Shown here in pieces: positions 7,799 to 15,781 of a DNA stretch of 35,097 nt. The notes beneath the pieces were generated by a model. It saw only the letters and a program-made list of their open reading frames with translations, did not search any database and was not told the origin of the DNA. A program made the position numbers and the translations under genes. Positions within the stretch are counted from its first letter, which is position 1; every line of letters starts with the position of its first letter. Source of the DNA: Synechococcus sp. CCY 9618 (GTDB lineage Bacteria > Cyanobacteriota > Cyanobacteriia > PCC-6307 > Cyanobiaceae); the NCBI RefSeq assembly GCF_019038415.1, contig NZ_JAFKRG010000036.1, forward strand, positions 1 to 35,097, written 5' to 3'.

Positions 7799-9441
7799 AG
7801 GCCTTCTGTCGCCTGTTCGAGCAGCTCGATGGCAGCGGCGGCAGCATCGCCCGCGTGGACGCCCTGGCGGGGTACTTCGCCGCGGTGCCGCCGGCGGATG
7901 CCGCCTGGGCACTCCATGCCCTGCTGGGGAAGCAGCGCAAGCGACTGATCACCGGCCGTCGGCTGCGGGAGATCTGCCTGGAGCGGACCGGCATGCCCGC
8001 CTGGCTGTTCGACCAGTGCCATGCCCAGGTGGGCGATTCGGCGGAGACGATCGCCCTGCTCTGGCGCCCCGCCCATCCCCCGGAGAGCGCAGCCGCAGAT
8101 CGGCAGGGAGGGGAGACCAGGCCCCTGCATGTCTGGATGGAAGAGGTGCTGCCGAGGCTGGCGTCCCTGGAGGGACCGGCCCAGGCCGAGGCCGTGGGCG
8201 AGCTCTGGAATGGCCTGGAGCCCCTGGAGCTGCTGGTGGGGAACAAGCTGCTCACCGGCGGCTTCCGGGTGGGCGTGGCCCAGGGACTGGTGCTCCGTGC
8301 CCTGGCGAAGGTGAGCGGCCTGGAGGAATCGCTGCTGGCCCATCGGCTCATGGGTGGTTTCGCGCCATCGGCGGCTGCGTACCGGTCCCTGATGGCGGAG
8401 GGACGTGGGGAGGAGCCTGCCCTGAGCCGGCCCTATCCCTTCTTCCTGGCCTCGCCCCTCGACCCCGCCGCCCTGGCGGAAAGTGCCCCCGGGGACTGGC
8501 TGCTGGAATGGAAATGGGACGGCATCCGGGGCCAGCTGATCCAGCGGGGGGGCGAAAGCTTTCTCTGGAGCCGGGGTGAGGAGCTGCTCAACCCGGTGTT
8601 CCCCGATCTGGTGACCCTGGCGGACGGGTTACCTGACGGCACCGTGCTGGATGGGGAGGTGATCGTCTGGCCCCAGGATGCACCGGTGCCCTCCCCCTTC
8701 GCCGCCCTGCAGCGCCGTCTGGGCCGCAAGGCTCCCGGTGCCGCGATTCTGCGGGAGTGTCCGGCCGCCTTCGTGGCCTACGACCTGCTGGAGAGCGAAG
8801 GGGAAGACCGGCGCTCCTGGCCCCTGGCCCAGCGGCGCCAGTGGCTGGAAGACCTCCGGAACCGGAGCGCCCCTGCCCGCCTGCGGCTGTCCCCATGCCT
8901 GGCCCTGACCAGCTGGCAACAGCTCGATGTCCTGCGGGAGCAGGCCCGGGAGGCAGGCGCGGAAGGACTGATGCTGAAGCGGCTCAACTCCCCCTACCTG
9001 GTGGGCCGGCGCCGGGGCCACTGGTGGAAGCACAAGCTGGCACCGATGGAGCTGGATGCCGTGCTGCTCTATGCCCAGGCCGGCAGTGGCCGCCGGGCCA
9101 ACCTCTTCACCGACTACAGCTTCGGTCTGTGGGATGGGGAGGGCCGGCTGGTCACCTTCGCCAAGGCCTACTCCGGCCTGGACAACGCTGAGATCGACGA
9201 ACTGGACCGCTGGATCCGCCGCCACACCACCGAACGCTTCGGCCCGGTGCGGGCGGTGGAGCCCCTGCAGGTGTTCACCCTGGCTTTCGAGGGGCTGCAG
9301 CGCTCCAAACGGCACCGCAGCGGCCTGGCGGTGCGCTTCCCCCGCATCCTGCGCTGGCGCCGTGACCGCACCCCGGAATCCGCCGACAGCCTGGCCAGCG
9401 CCCTGGCCCTGCTGGGGGAGCCTGGTGCCGCTCAGCGATAG
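7795..9441 (+). CDS. ATP-dependent DNA ligase, cisplatin-response type
   Basis: A 548-residue ATP-dependent DNA ligase. The nucleotidyltransferase motif EWKWDGIRG puts the AMP-accepting lysine near residue 240. DGEVIVW (motif III) and EGLMLKRLNSPY (motif IV) follow, then WWKHKLAPMELDAVLL (motif V) leading into the OB-fold domain. About 220 residues before the catalytic core form the helical DNA-binding region. Length and the upstream coupled exonuclease match TIGR04120, the ligase of a repair set associated with cisplatin resistance in proteobacteria. The housekeeping NAD-dependent LigA is expected elsewhere in the genome. The last 10 bp overlap the convergent DUF4178 gene. Confidence 0.93.
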   Translation: MKAFCRLFEQLDGSGGSIARVDALAGYFAAVPPADAAWALHALLGKQRKRLITGRRLREICLERTGMPAWLFDQCHAQVGDSAETIALLWRPAHPPESAAADRQGGETRPLHVWMEEVLPRLASLEGPAQAEAVGELWNGLEPLELLVGNKLLTGGFRVGVAQGLVLRALAKVSGLEESLLAHRLMGGFAPSAAAYRSLMAEGRGEEPALSRPYPFFLASPLDPAALAESAPGDWLLEWKWDGIRGQLIQRGGESFLWSRGEELLNPVFPDLVTLADGLPDGTVLDGEVIVWPQDAPVPSPFAALQRRLGRKAPGAAILRECPAAFVAYDLLESEGEDRRSWPLAQRRQWLEDLRNRSAPARLRLSPCLALTSWQQLDVLREQAREAGAEGLMLKRLNSPYLVGRRRGHWWKHKLAPMELDAVLLYAQAGSGRRANLFTDYSFGLWDGEGRLVTFAKAYSGLDNAEIDELDRWIRRHTTERFGPVRAVEPLQVFTLAFEGLQRSKRHRSGLAVRFPRILRWRRDRTPESADSLASALALLGEPGAAQR

Positions 9442-10025
9442 ACCGAGTGGCCATCCCCCGGCAGCAGCACCGGGGCTGCGGGGTCGATGCGGCGCCCCAG
9501 GCTCAGCTCCGGCGGGCCCGGATCCACCCCGTCGTCCCAGCGTTCCAGGGAGAGCATCCGGCCGTCCTCCCCTTCGTAGTCGCCGTAGCGGCAACCCTGC
9601 AGCCGGCGGTTCATCACCCGGGCGGCGGTGGTGACCGAGGCCCGCCCCGTTTCCTTCAGGGTGTAGAGCTGGCCGCGGCAGCGCAGGCGGGGGGGAAAAT
9701 CGCCCGTCAGTCCCTGCAGCTCTCCCGCCGGCACGTCCTCCAGCCAGCCCACCTCCAGCCAGTCGTCCTCGCAGACACTCAGCCAGCGGCCGTCGTCGCC
9801 GTCCCGCAGCAGATACTCCAGCCACTGGAAGCCGGCGTCGTCGTAGAGGAGCCGGTCCTCCACCACCCAGTCGCGACCCTCGTACTGGACGATGTCACCG
9901 GTGGTCAGGGTGAAGAGGGTGCGGGCCTGGAGCTTCGGTGCGGTCCGCCGCAGCCGCTGCCGCCTCATCAGCAGAAGGGCCACGGCCACCAGCAGCAGCA
10001 GGGGCAGGATGAACCAGACAGCCAT
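9432..10025 (-). CDS. Membrane-anchored DUF4178 protein
   Basis: A 197-residue protein with one N-terminal membrane helix (about residues 3-22, ending in RRQRLRR) and a cytosolic beta-rich domain. The segment TTGDIVQYEGRDWVVED followed by WLEYLL and WLSVCEDDWLEVGWLE is the DUF4178 pattern; a second similar half begins at RCRGQLYTLKETG. The biochemical function is unknown. DUF4178 genes often lie beside spermidine-synthase-like and DUF350 genes, as here. The ATG at 10025 is preferred over an upstream TTG at 10049. It is the last gene of a minus-strand cassette, 76 bp after the spermidine-synthase-like gene, and ends inside the convergent ligase gene. Confidence 0.78.
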   Translation of the reverse strand: MAVWFILPLLLLVAVALLLMRRQRLRRTAPKLQARTLFTLTTGDIVQYEGRDWVVEDRLLYDDAGFQWLEYLLRDGDDGRWLSVCEDDWLEVGWLEDVPAGELQGLTGDFPPRLRCRGQLYTLKETGRASVTTAARVMNRRLQGCRYGDYEGEDGRMLSLERWDDGVDPGPPELSLGRRIDPAAPVLLPGDGHSVYR

Positions 10026-10101
10026 CGTTCCGATCGGGGTCCGGACCAACCCATCCGGCGCGCTCAGCTTATGGAGGGCTCCCTTCGGGAAGGAGCGCCG
10101 T

Positions 10102-11649
10102 TCAGTTGTCGCGCCAGCGGCCCCGGCGCTGGTAGTCGGCCAGCACGGGACGCTGCAGCCGGTTCGGCAACACCCGCTCCCCGGGCGGCAGGGTCAGATC
10201 ACGGCTCAGGGGGAAAAGGCGGTCCAGCTGCCCCTGGTCGATCCAGCGGCCCTGGAAGGGGAGAACGGCGGGGCCTGGCCGGATCCCCCTGCGGTAGGCC
10301 AGAACGAAGCCCCAGGGACCGAAGCTGGGCACATCGACGCCGTAGGGCCGGGTCTGCAGGTCCAGTTCCGCCAGGGTGGCCTGGATCGAGGCCAGCACCC
10401 TGGGGCTGAAGAACGGCGTGGAGGCCTGGGTGACGAAAATCCCGTCGGGGGCCAGCCGCCGCAGCAGACGGCCATAGAAGGTGACGCTGTAGAGCCGGGC
10501 CAGGGGAGCCGTGGCCGGGTCGGGGAAGTCGGCGATGATCACGTCATAGGTGCCCCGCAGCTGCCGCACCTGCTCGAAGGCATCGCCGACCAGCAGCCGC
10601 ACCCGCCGGTCCTCCAGGCTGGCGCCGTTGAGGCGGCGCAGAAACGGTTGCTCCCGGGCCAGCCGCAGCATGACCGGATCCAGCTCCACCACGTCCACCT
10701 GCCCCACGCCTGGCCAGCGCAGCACCTCCCGCAGCGCCAGCCCATCCCCCGCCCCCAGCAGCAGCACCCTGGCGGGATGGCCCTGAATGGCCATCGCCGG
10801 ATGCACCAGGGCTTCGTGGTAGCGGTATTCATCGAGGCTCGAGAACTGCAGCTGGCCGTCGAGGAACAGGCGCAGGTCGTCGCGGCGACGGGTGAGCACG
10901 ATGCGCTGGTGGCGGCTCTGGATGCGGCTCACCACAGGATCGTCGTAGAGGCCGTCCTCGATCCGGTCACCGAGGGGCACCAGCCCCCAGCCCGCCACCG
11001 CGATCACCGGCAGGGCCGCGGCCACCGACCAGCGCCAGCGGCGGCCGACCGGGAACACCGCAGCGATGGCCGCACTGCTGGCCAGGGGCACCAGGGCCAG
11101 CAGGCCTGCCGTGGGCAGCAGCCCGAGCCAGGGAAGCAGCACCAGGGGAAAGAGCAGGGACCCGACCAGGGCTCCCAGGTAGTCGAGGGCCAGCACCCGG
11201 GCCAGGGCGACGCGAAGCTGCTGGCGGCTCTCGAGCAGGCGAGTCAGCAGCGGCACCTCCATGCCGCCGAGCGCCCCCACCAGCACCGTGAACACCACCA
11301 GGCCGAGCCACACCGGCCCCCCCTGGCGGAAGAGGGCGAACAGGGCCAGGGGGGCCAGCAGGCAGAGGGGCGCCAGGGCGAGCTCCACCGCCAGGAACAG
11401 TCGCAGCAGGACCAGGCCCGGGTCGTCACCGCCGGCGAGGAACTGGCTCACCCAGGCTCCCAGGCCCATGGCCGCCAGGAAGGTGCCCACCACCACGCCG
11501 GTGGCCAGGGCATGGTCACCGAGGAGGTAGCTGGCCTGGGTGGCCAGCATCAGCTCCAGCACGAGGCTGACGGCGGAGGAGAGGGCCGCCGCCGCCAGCA
11601 GCACCCGCACCTGCAGGCCCGTCAGGGGAGCAAGGGCGGTCCGCGTCAC
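10102..11649 (-). CDS. Membrane-fused spermidine-synthase-like aminopropyltransferase
   Basis: A 515-residue two-part protein. The first ~210 residues hold about seven hydrophobic helices, the transporter-like membrane domain seen in long bacterial SpeE-like proteins. The rest is a Rossmann-fold domain: DEYRYHEALVHPAM, then GAGDG (about residue 297), VELDP (about 320) and ADFPDP (about 370), matching the decarboxylated-SAM and polyamine binding blocks of aminopropyltransferases. The start is the GTG at 11649, which overlaps the stop of the small upstream gene as GTGA; the frame is open further upstream but would overlap that gene wholly. The expected reaction is transfer of an aminopropyl group to a polyamine or similar amine at the membrane. 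The acceptor is unknown, and true spermidine synthesis is not proven. Confidence 0.85.
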   Translation of the reverse strand: MTRTALAPLTGLQVRVLLAAAALSSAVSLVLELMLATQASYLLGDHALATGVVVGTFLAAMGLGAWVSQFLAGGDDPGLVLLRLFLAVELALAPLCLLAPLALFALFRQGGPVWLGLVVFTVLVGALGGMEVPLLTRLLESRQQLRVALARVLALDYLGALVGSLLFPLVLLPWLGLLPTAGLLALVPLASSAAIAAVFPVGRRWRWSVAAALPVIAVAGWGLVPLGDRIEDGLYDDPVVSRIQSRHQRIVLTRRRDDLRLFLDGQLQFSSLDEYRYHEALVHPAMAIQGHPARVLLLGAGDGLALREVLRWPGVGQVDVVELDPVMLRLAREQPFLRRLNGASLEDRRVRLLVGDAFEQVRQLRGTYDVIIADFPDPATAPLARLYSVTFYGRLLRRLAPDGIFVTQASTPFFSPRVLASIQATLAELDLQTRPYGVDVPSFGPWGFVLAYRRGIRPGPAVLPFQGRWIDQGQLDRLFPLSRDLTLPPGERVLPNRLQRPVLADYQRRGRWRDN

Positions 11650-11879
11650 TTGGCTGAACCAGGCCCACGCCCCTGGAAGCCCGTCCACTCCTGACGACCG
11701 GGCGTGGCCGGCACCCATCGGCCGGCGCGGTAGCTGCCCCCGTAGCGGACGCTGCTCCCCGCCGGGGGCGTGCCCTCCTGGCCGAGACGCCACACACCGG
11801 GACGGGTCACGGCGGTGGTGGTGCCGATGCCGACCACCAGCACGGCCACGAGCAGCAGCAGGCCTTGTTCCTTGGCCAT
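11646..11879 (-). CDS. Small single-pass membrane protein of the polyamine cassette
   Basis: A 77-residue protein with one N-terminal membrane helix (LLLLVAVLVVGIGTTTAV) and a Gly/Arg/Pro-rich tail of about 50 residues. The tail contains YGGSYRAG and ends RGPGSAK. Two close junctions support it as real. Its ATG lies one base after the TGA of the upstream gene, with GGGAG seven bases before it. Its TGA overlaps the GTG of the spermidine-synthase-like gene. I do not recognise a family; small membrane proteins occur in related DUF350/SpeE neighbourhoods. It may act as a partner or anchor of the downstream enzyme, which is inference from coupling only. Confidence 0.7.
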   Translation of the reverse strand: MAKEQGLLLLVAVLVVGIGTTTAVTRPGVWRLGQEGTPPAGSSVRYGGSYRAGRWVPATPGRQEWTGFQGRGPGSAK

Positions 11880-11880
11880 C

Positions 11881-12915
11881 TCAGCGCTCCCGGGCCGCCC
11901 CTTCCAGGGGCAGAACAGTCACGGGCCAGGCCGTCACCACCCCATCCTCCAGGGTGAGCTGCAGCCATTCGATCTCCCAGGGTTCACCCGCGTCGCGGAA
12001 GTCCTCGGGCAGCTCCACCCGGACCCTCCAGCTGTCACGCTCGGGAAGCCGCAGATACAGCTGCCGGCGGACCGACAGCCAGTGGTCGTCATCGTTGGAC
12101 CAGCGGCCCACCCCGACCATCTCGCGATGGCGCAGCCAGGGCCGCCCCAGGCCATCACTCACCACCAGGTCCAGGGCCGCCGTGCGCAGGGAGCTCCCCG
12201 CCGGGGGACCGTCGTGGGGGCGTTCCCAGCGTGCCGCGACGCTGACGCGCAGCAGCCCGGGCCCGGCGGCCTCCAGGCGGAGCCCCGCGGCGGCCTCCGG
12301 GCTGCGCTGCACCCGGCGGCAGCGGCTGACTGCATAGGTGGCCAGCAGCAGCACCTGCACCGCCGCGAAGCTCATGGCCGCCGTGAACAGCAGCAGCGGC
12401 ACGTCAACGGCATGGTTCCGCAGACTGCCGCGGACGACGATGGGCATCGGCAGCGGTCGGCCCGCCCCATCCAGCAGCTCCTGCAGCTCCACGGCCAGCT
12501 GGAAACGACCCGTCCGGCCCGGCCGCAGGCCCAGGGTCACGCCGGTGTCGCTTTCCTCCCAGGTGCCTGTCTCTCCATCCTCGGCCCAGGTGCCGCTGGC
12601 GCGCCAGCCCTCCTTGGCCAGGTCCAGGACGCTGCGGCCCGCCCCGTCCAGCAGGGCCACGTCCAGCTCGATGGAGCTTTCGGCAGGGATCTCCGCCGTC
12701 AGGGCGAGCCGCGGGCTGCCGAGCCAGCCGTCCTGCAGGGTGAAGGGAACGCTGACCACCCGCTGCCCCTGGGGCACCACCATCACCAGACGACGGGGCC
12801 CCTCCAGGGCCGACAGCAGGATCACCAGCAGCGGCAGCAGTGGCAGAGCCAGGGCGGACAGAGGCCAGAGGACCAGCTCAGGGCCAGGGCCGGAGCCCAG
12901 GGGAGAACGCCCCAT
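11881..12915 (-). CDS. Two-TM protein of unknown function
   Basis: A 344-residue protein with an N-terminal membrane helix (about residues 14-37), a ~130-residue beta-rich segment, a second helix (about 172-195, followed by the basic RCRRVQR) and a ~150-residue C-terminal domain. The first soluble domain would lie outside the cytosol and the C-terminal domain inside, or the reverse. It is rich in Trp, Glu and Arg, with no catalytic motif I can recognise. It is the first gene of a tightly packed minus-strand cassette (gaps of 1 bp, a 4-bp overlap and 76 bp) ending with DUF4178. It faces the DUF350 gene across only 54 bp, where divergent promoters must lie. The function is unknown; context suggests a membrane partner of the spermidine-synthase-like enzyme. 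Confidence 0.75.
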   Translation of the reverse strand: MGRSPLGSGPGPELVLWPLSALALPLLPLLVILLSALEGPRRLVMVVPQGQRVVSVPFTLQDGWLGSPRLALTAEIPAESSIELDVALLDGAGRSVLDLAKEGWRASGTWAEDGETGTWEESDTGVTLGLRPGRTGRFQLAVELQELLDGAGRPLPMPIVVRGSLRNHAVDVPLLLFTAAMSFAAVQVLLLATYAVSRCRRVQRSPEAAAGLRLEAAGPGLLRVSVAARWERPHDGPPAGSSLRTAALDLVVSDGLGRPWLRHREMVGVGRWSNDDDHWLSVRRQLYLRLPERDSWRVRVELPEDFRDAGEPWEIEWLQLTLEDGVVTAWPVTVLPLEGAARER

Positions 12916-12969
12916 CAGTGGATCGCCTCCAGGGTGTTCCTACGGTGAGCCGGGCTTTGCCACGAGGGG

Positions 12970-13179
12970 ATGGTCAAACCACTGCTCCAGTTGCTGCTGA
13001 CGATCGGATGGTCCTTTCTGGGGGTCATCCTCATCTATTTCGGGCTGCTGCTCTTCGACCGGCTCTCGCCGATCGACTATCGCGCCGAGATCCGCAAGGG
13101 GAACGTCGCTGCCGGGGTCGTGCTCGGGGCGGTGATTCTGGCGATCGCCGCCGTGGTGGTCGCCGTGCTGTCCACCTGA
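12970..13179 (+). CDS. DUF350 membrane protein
   Basis: A 69-residue protein with two membrane helices (about residues 8-28 and 47-67). Between them lies SPIDYRAEIRKGNVAAG; an acidic/basic segment followed by KGNxAAG is the DUF350 signature, as in one repeat unit of E. coli YjfL. Larger family members have two to four such units, so this is a minimal form. The function is unknown; family members associate with polyamine-type enzymes, DUF4178-like proteins and PspA-like proteins. It is divergent from the two-TM gene and 12 bp upstream of the helicase, so it may be co-transcribed with the helicase although its likely functional partners lie on the other strand. Confidence 0.82.
   Translation: MVKPLLQLLLTIGWSFLGVILIYFGLLLFDRLSPIDYRAEIRKGNVAAGVVLGAVILAIAAVVVAVLST
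13141..13148. repeat. HIP1 octamer GCGATCGC
   Basis: A palindromic octamer highly over-represented in many cyanobacterial genomes. This copy lies inside the DUF350 gene. It supports the taxonomic assignment only. Confidence 0.8.
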
Positions 13180-13191
13180 TCCGTCGCGTCC

Positions 13192-15702
13192 TTGGCCCGC
13201 CCCTTCGCGGCAACCCTGCGGCCGATCGAGGCCTGGTTCCGCCAGCGCGGCTGGCGGCCGATGCCCTTCCAGCGCCAGTGCTGGCAGGCCTGCCTGGAAG
13301 GAGCCAGTGGCCTGGTGCAGGTGCCCACCGGCTCCGGCAAGACCTACGCCGCCGTGATGGGGCCGATCGCCGCGATGCTGGCCGAGAACGGCGGGGCGGG
13401 GCCGGGTCCTGGCCTGCGTCTGCTGGTGCTCACCCCCCTGCGGGCCCTCAGCCGCGACCTGCTGCTGGCGATCCGCGAGCCGATCGAGGCCATGGGCTGG
13501 CCGCTGCGGGTCGGCCTGCGCAACGGCGACACCGGCAGCTACGAGCGCACCAGGCAGCTGAAGGCTCCTCCCCACATCCTGATCACCACCCCCGAGTCCC
13601 TGGCGCTGCTGCTCGCGGGGCGCCAGGCGGAGCACCTGTTCGCCGACCTGGAGGCGGTGGTGATCGACGAGTGGCACGAGCTGATGGGCAGCAAGCGGGG
13701 CTCCCAGAGCGAGCTGTGTCTCAGCTGGCTCAGGGAGCGTCGCCCCGGCCTGCGCACCTGGGCGATCAGCGCCACCATCGGCAACCTCGAGGAGGCGGCC
13801 CGCGCCGCAGTGGGGCTGGACGGGGAGCCCCGGATCATCACGGCCCGCATCCGGCGGGACACCACGATCCGCAGCCTGCTGCCCGAGCGCATCGATGGCT
13901 TCCCCTGGGCCGGACACCTGGGGCTGCGGATGTACGAGGAGCTGGTGGCCGCGCTGGAACCAGACGTGTCCACCCTGCTGTTTACCAACACCCGCAACCA
14001 GGCCGAACGTTGGCACCAGTGCCTGCGGTTCGCCTGCCCGGAGATGGAAGGGGCCCTGGCCCTGCATCACAGCGCCATCGACCGGGCCGCCCGCGAGGCC
14101 ATCGAGGCCGGTGTGAAAGCGGCTGAGATCCGCTGGGTGGTCTGCACCAGTTCCCTTGATCTGGGGGTGGATTTCCAGCCGGTGGAGCGGGTGGTGCAGA
14201 TCGGCAGCGCCAAGAACCTCGCCCGCCTGCTGCAGCGGGCGGGCCGTTCTGCCCACACCCCCGGTGGCACTGCCCAGGTGCTCTTCATGCCCACCAACGC
14301 CCTGGAGCTGCTGGAGGTGTCGGCCATGCGCCGGGGGCTGAATGACGGGCTGGTGGAACATCGCCGGCCACCGGAGGCCCCCCTGGATGTGCTGCTGCAG
14401 CACCTGGTCAGCCTGGCCTGCGGTCCGGGCTTTGCATCCGAGCCCACCTTCCGGGCCGTCCGCCGCGCCTGGAGCTATCGCGATCTGGAGAGGAGCCAAT
14501 GGGACTGGTGCCTGCGCTTCCTGGAGGAGGGGGGCGACTGCCTTGGGGCCTATCCGCGCTACCGCAAGCTGGAGAGGGAACCCGCAGGACCCCAGGGGTC
14601 CGGTCCCCAGCGGTTCGTGGTCCGGGAGCCGGCCGTGGCGCGGCTGCACCGCCTCAACATCGGCACCATCAGTGCCGACCGGGCCGTGACGGTGCGGTTC
14701 GTGCGTGGGGCTGTGCTGGGTCATGTGGAGGAAGCGTTCATCGGCCGGCTCAAACCGGGGGACGTGTTCTTCTTCGCCGGTCGCCAGCTCCAGTTCGTGC
14801 GGCTCCGGGAGATGACGGCCCAGGTGAAGGCCACCACCGGCCGCCGCGGCACGGTGCCGGCCTGGGCTGGGGGGCAGATGGCCCTATCGGATCTGCTCAG
14901 TGAGCATCTGCGCCGCGAGGTGGATCGTTGCGCCCGCGCCCTGGAGGGCGAGGCGGGGGTCGGCCTCGACACCGCCGAACTGGACGCCCTGCGACCCCTG
15001 CTGGAGCGCCAGGCGATGCTCTCCGCCCTGCCCCGGCAGGACCAGTTCCTGGTGGAGATCTGCGGCAGCCGGGAGGGCAGTCACCTCTACGCCTACCCCT
15101 TCGAGGGACGCTTCGTGCACGAGGGCCTCGGCTTTCTCTGGTCGTGGCGACTTGCCCGACACCATCGGGGCACCTTCACGGTCTCGGTGAACGACTACGG
15201 CTTCGAGCTGCTGGCACCTCGGGGCTATCCCTTCGAGGAGCTGCTCGACCTCCACAGGGGCGCCCTGCTGGATTCCCGGGGGCTGCTGGAGGATCTGGAG
15301 CAGGCTGTCAACCTGTCGGAGCTGTGTCGCCGCCGCTTCCGTTCCATTGCCCAGGTGAGCGGACTTGTGGTGAATGGCTATCCCGGGCAGGCCAAGTCTG
15401 GCGGTCAGTTGCAGATCAGTGCGGCTCTGCTCTTCGATGTCTTCCAGCGCCATGAACCCGGCAATCTGCTTCTGGCCCAGGCCCGAAAGGAGGTGCTGGA
15501 GGAACAGCTGGACCTGGGCCGGTTGATCGCCACCCTGCGACGACTGGGAGACAGTGAATGGCTGCAGCGGCGCACACCCCGACCCGGCCCGATGGCGTTC
15601 CCCCTGCTGGCGGAGCGGCTGAACAACCGGATGAGCAACGAATCGCTGCTGGAGCGCCTGGAGCGATTGCGGGGCCAGGCCGATCAGGCGGAGGGAGCGT
15701 AG
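13192..15702 (+). CDS. Ligase-associated Lhr-type DEXH helicase
   Basis: An 836-residue superfamily 2 helicase of the Lhr-core type. Motif I is PTGSGKT (45-51), motif II DEWH (159-162), motif III SATIGN (from about 193), and motif VI QRAGRS (from about 348). The ~400 residues after the RecA domains form the winged-helix and Lhr-specific C-terminal region. This fits TIGR04121, the helicase of the exonuclease/ligase repair set; Lhr-core enzymes are 3'-to-5' DNA translocases. The start is read as TTG at 13192; an ATG at 13261 would remove the Q-motif-like lead-in and is less likely. It is on the same strand as the ligase but separated from it by 3.7 kb occupied by the polyamine cassette. Confidence 0.92.
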   Translation: MARPFAATLRPIEAWFRQRGWRPMPFQRQCWQACLEGASGLVQVPTGSGKTYAAVMGPIAAMLAENGGAGPGPGLRLLVLTPLRALSRDLLLAIREPIEAMGWPLRVGLRNGDTGSYERTRQLKAPPHILITTPESLALLLAGRQAEHLFADLEAVVIDEWHELMGSKRGSQSELCLSWLRERRPGLRTWAISATIGNLEEAARAAVGLDGEPRIITARIRRDTTIRSLLPERIDGFPWAGHLGLRMYEELVAALEPDVSTLLFTNTRNQAERWHQCLRFACPEMEGALALHHSAIDRAAREAIEAGVKAAEIRWVVCTSSLDLGVDFQPVERVVQIGSAKNLARLLQRAGRSAHTPGGTAQVLFMPTNALELLEVSAMRRGLNDGLVEHRRPPEAPLDVLLQHLVSLACGPGFASEPTFRAVRRAWSYRDLERSQWDWCLRFLEEGGDCLGAYPRYRKLEREPAGPQGSGPQRFVVREPAVARLHRLNIGTISADRAVTVRFVRGAVLGHVEEAFIGRLKPGDVFFFAGRQLQFVRLREMTAQVKATTGRRGTVPAWAGGQMALSDLLSEHLRREVDRCARALEGEAGVGLDTAELDALRPLLERQAMLSALPRQDQFLVEICGSREGSHLYAYPFEGRFVHEGLGFLWSWRLARHHRGTFTVSVNDYGFELLAPRGYPFEELLDLHRGALLDSRGLLEDLEQAVNLSELCRRRFRSIAQVSGLVVNGYPGQAKSGGQLQISAALLFDVFQRHEPGNLLLAQARKEVLEEQLDLGRLIATLRRLGDSEWLQRRTPRPGPMAFPLLAERLNNRMSNESLLERLERLRGQADQAEGA

Positions 15703-15781
15703 GGCCTGATCGGCAGGGAAAATCGAGCTAAAGTCAGCGATAAGACTTGGTTTCAATTAGGCCATTCGGCTGGCGGTCTGC

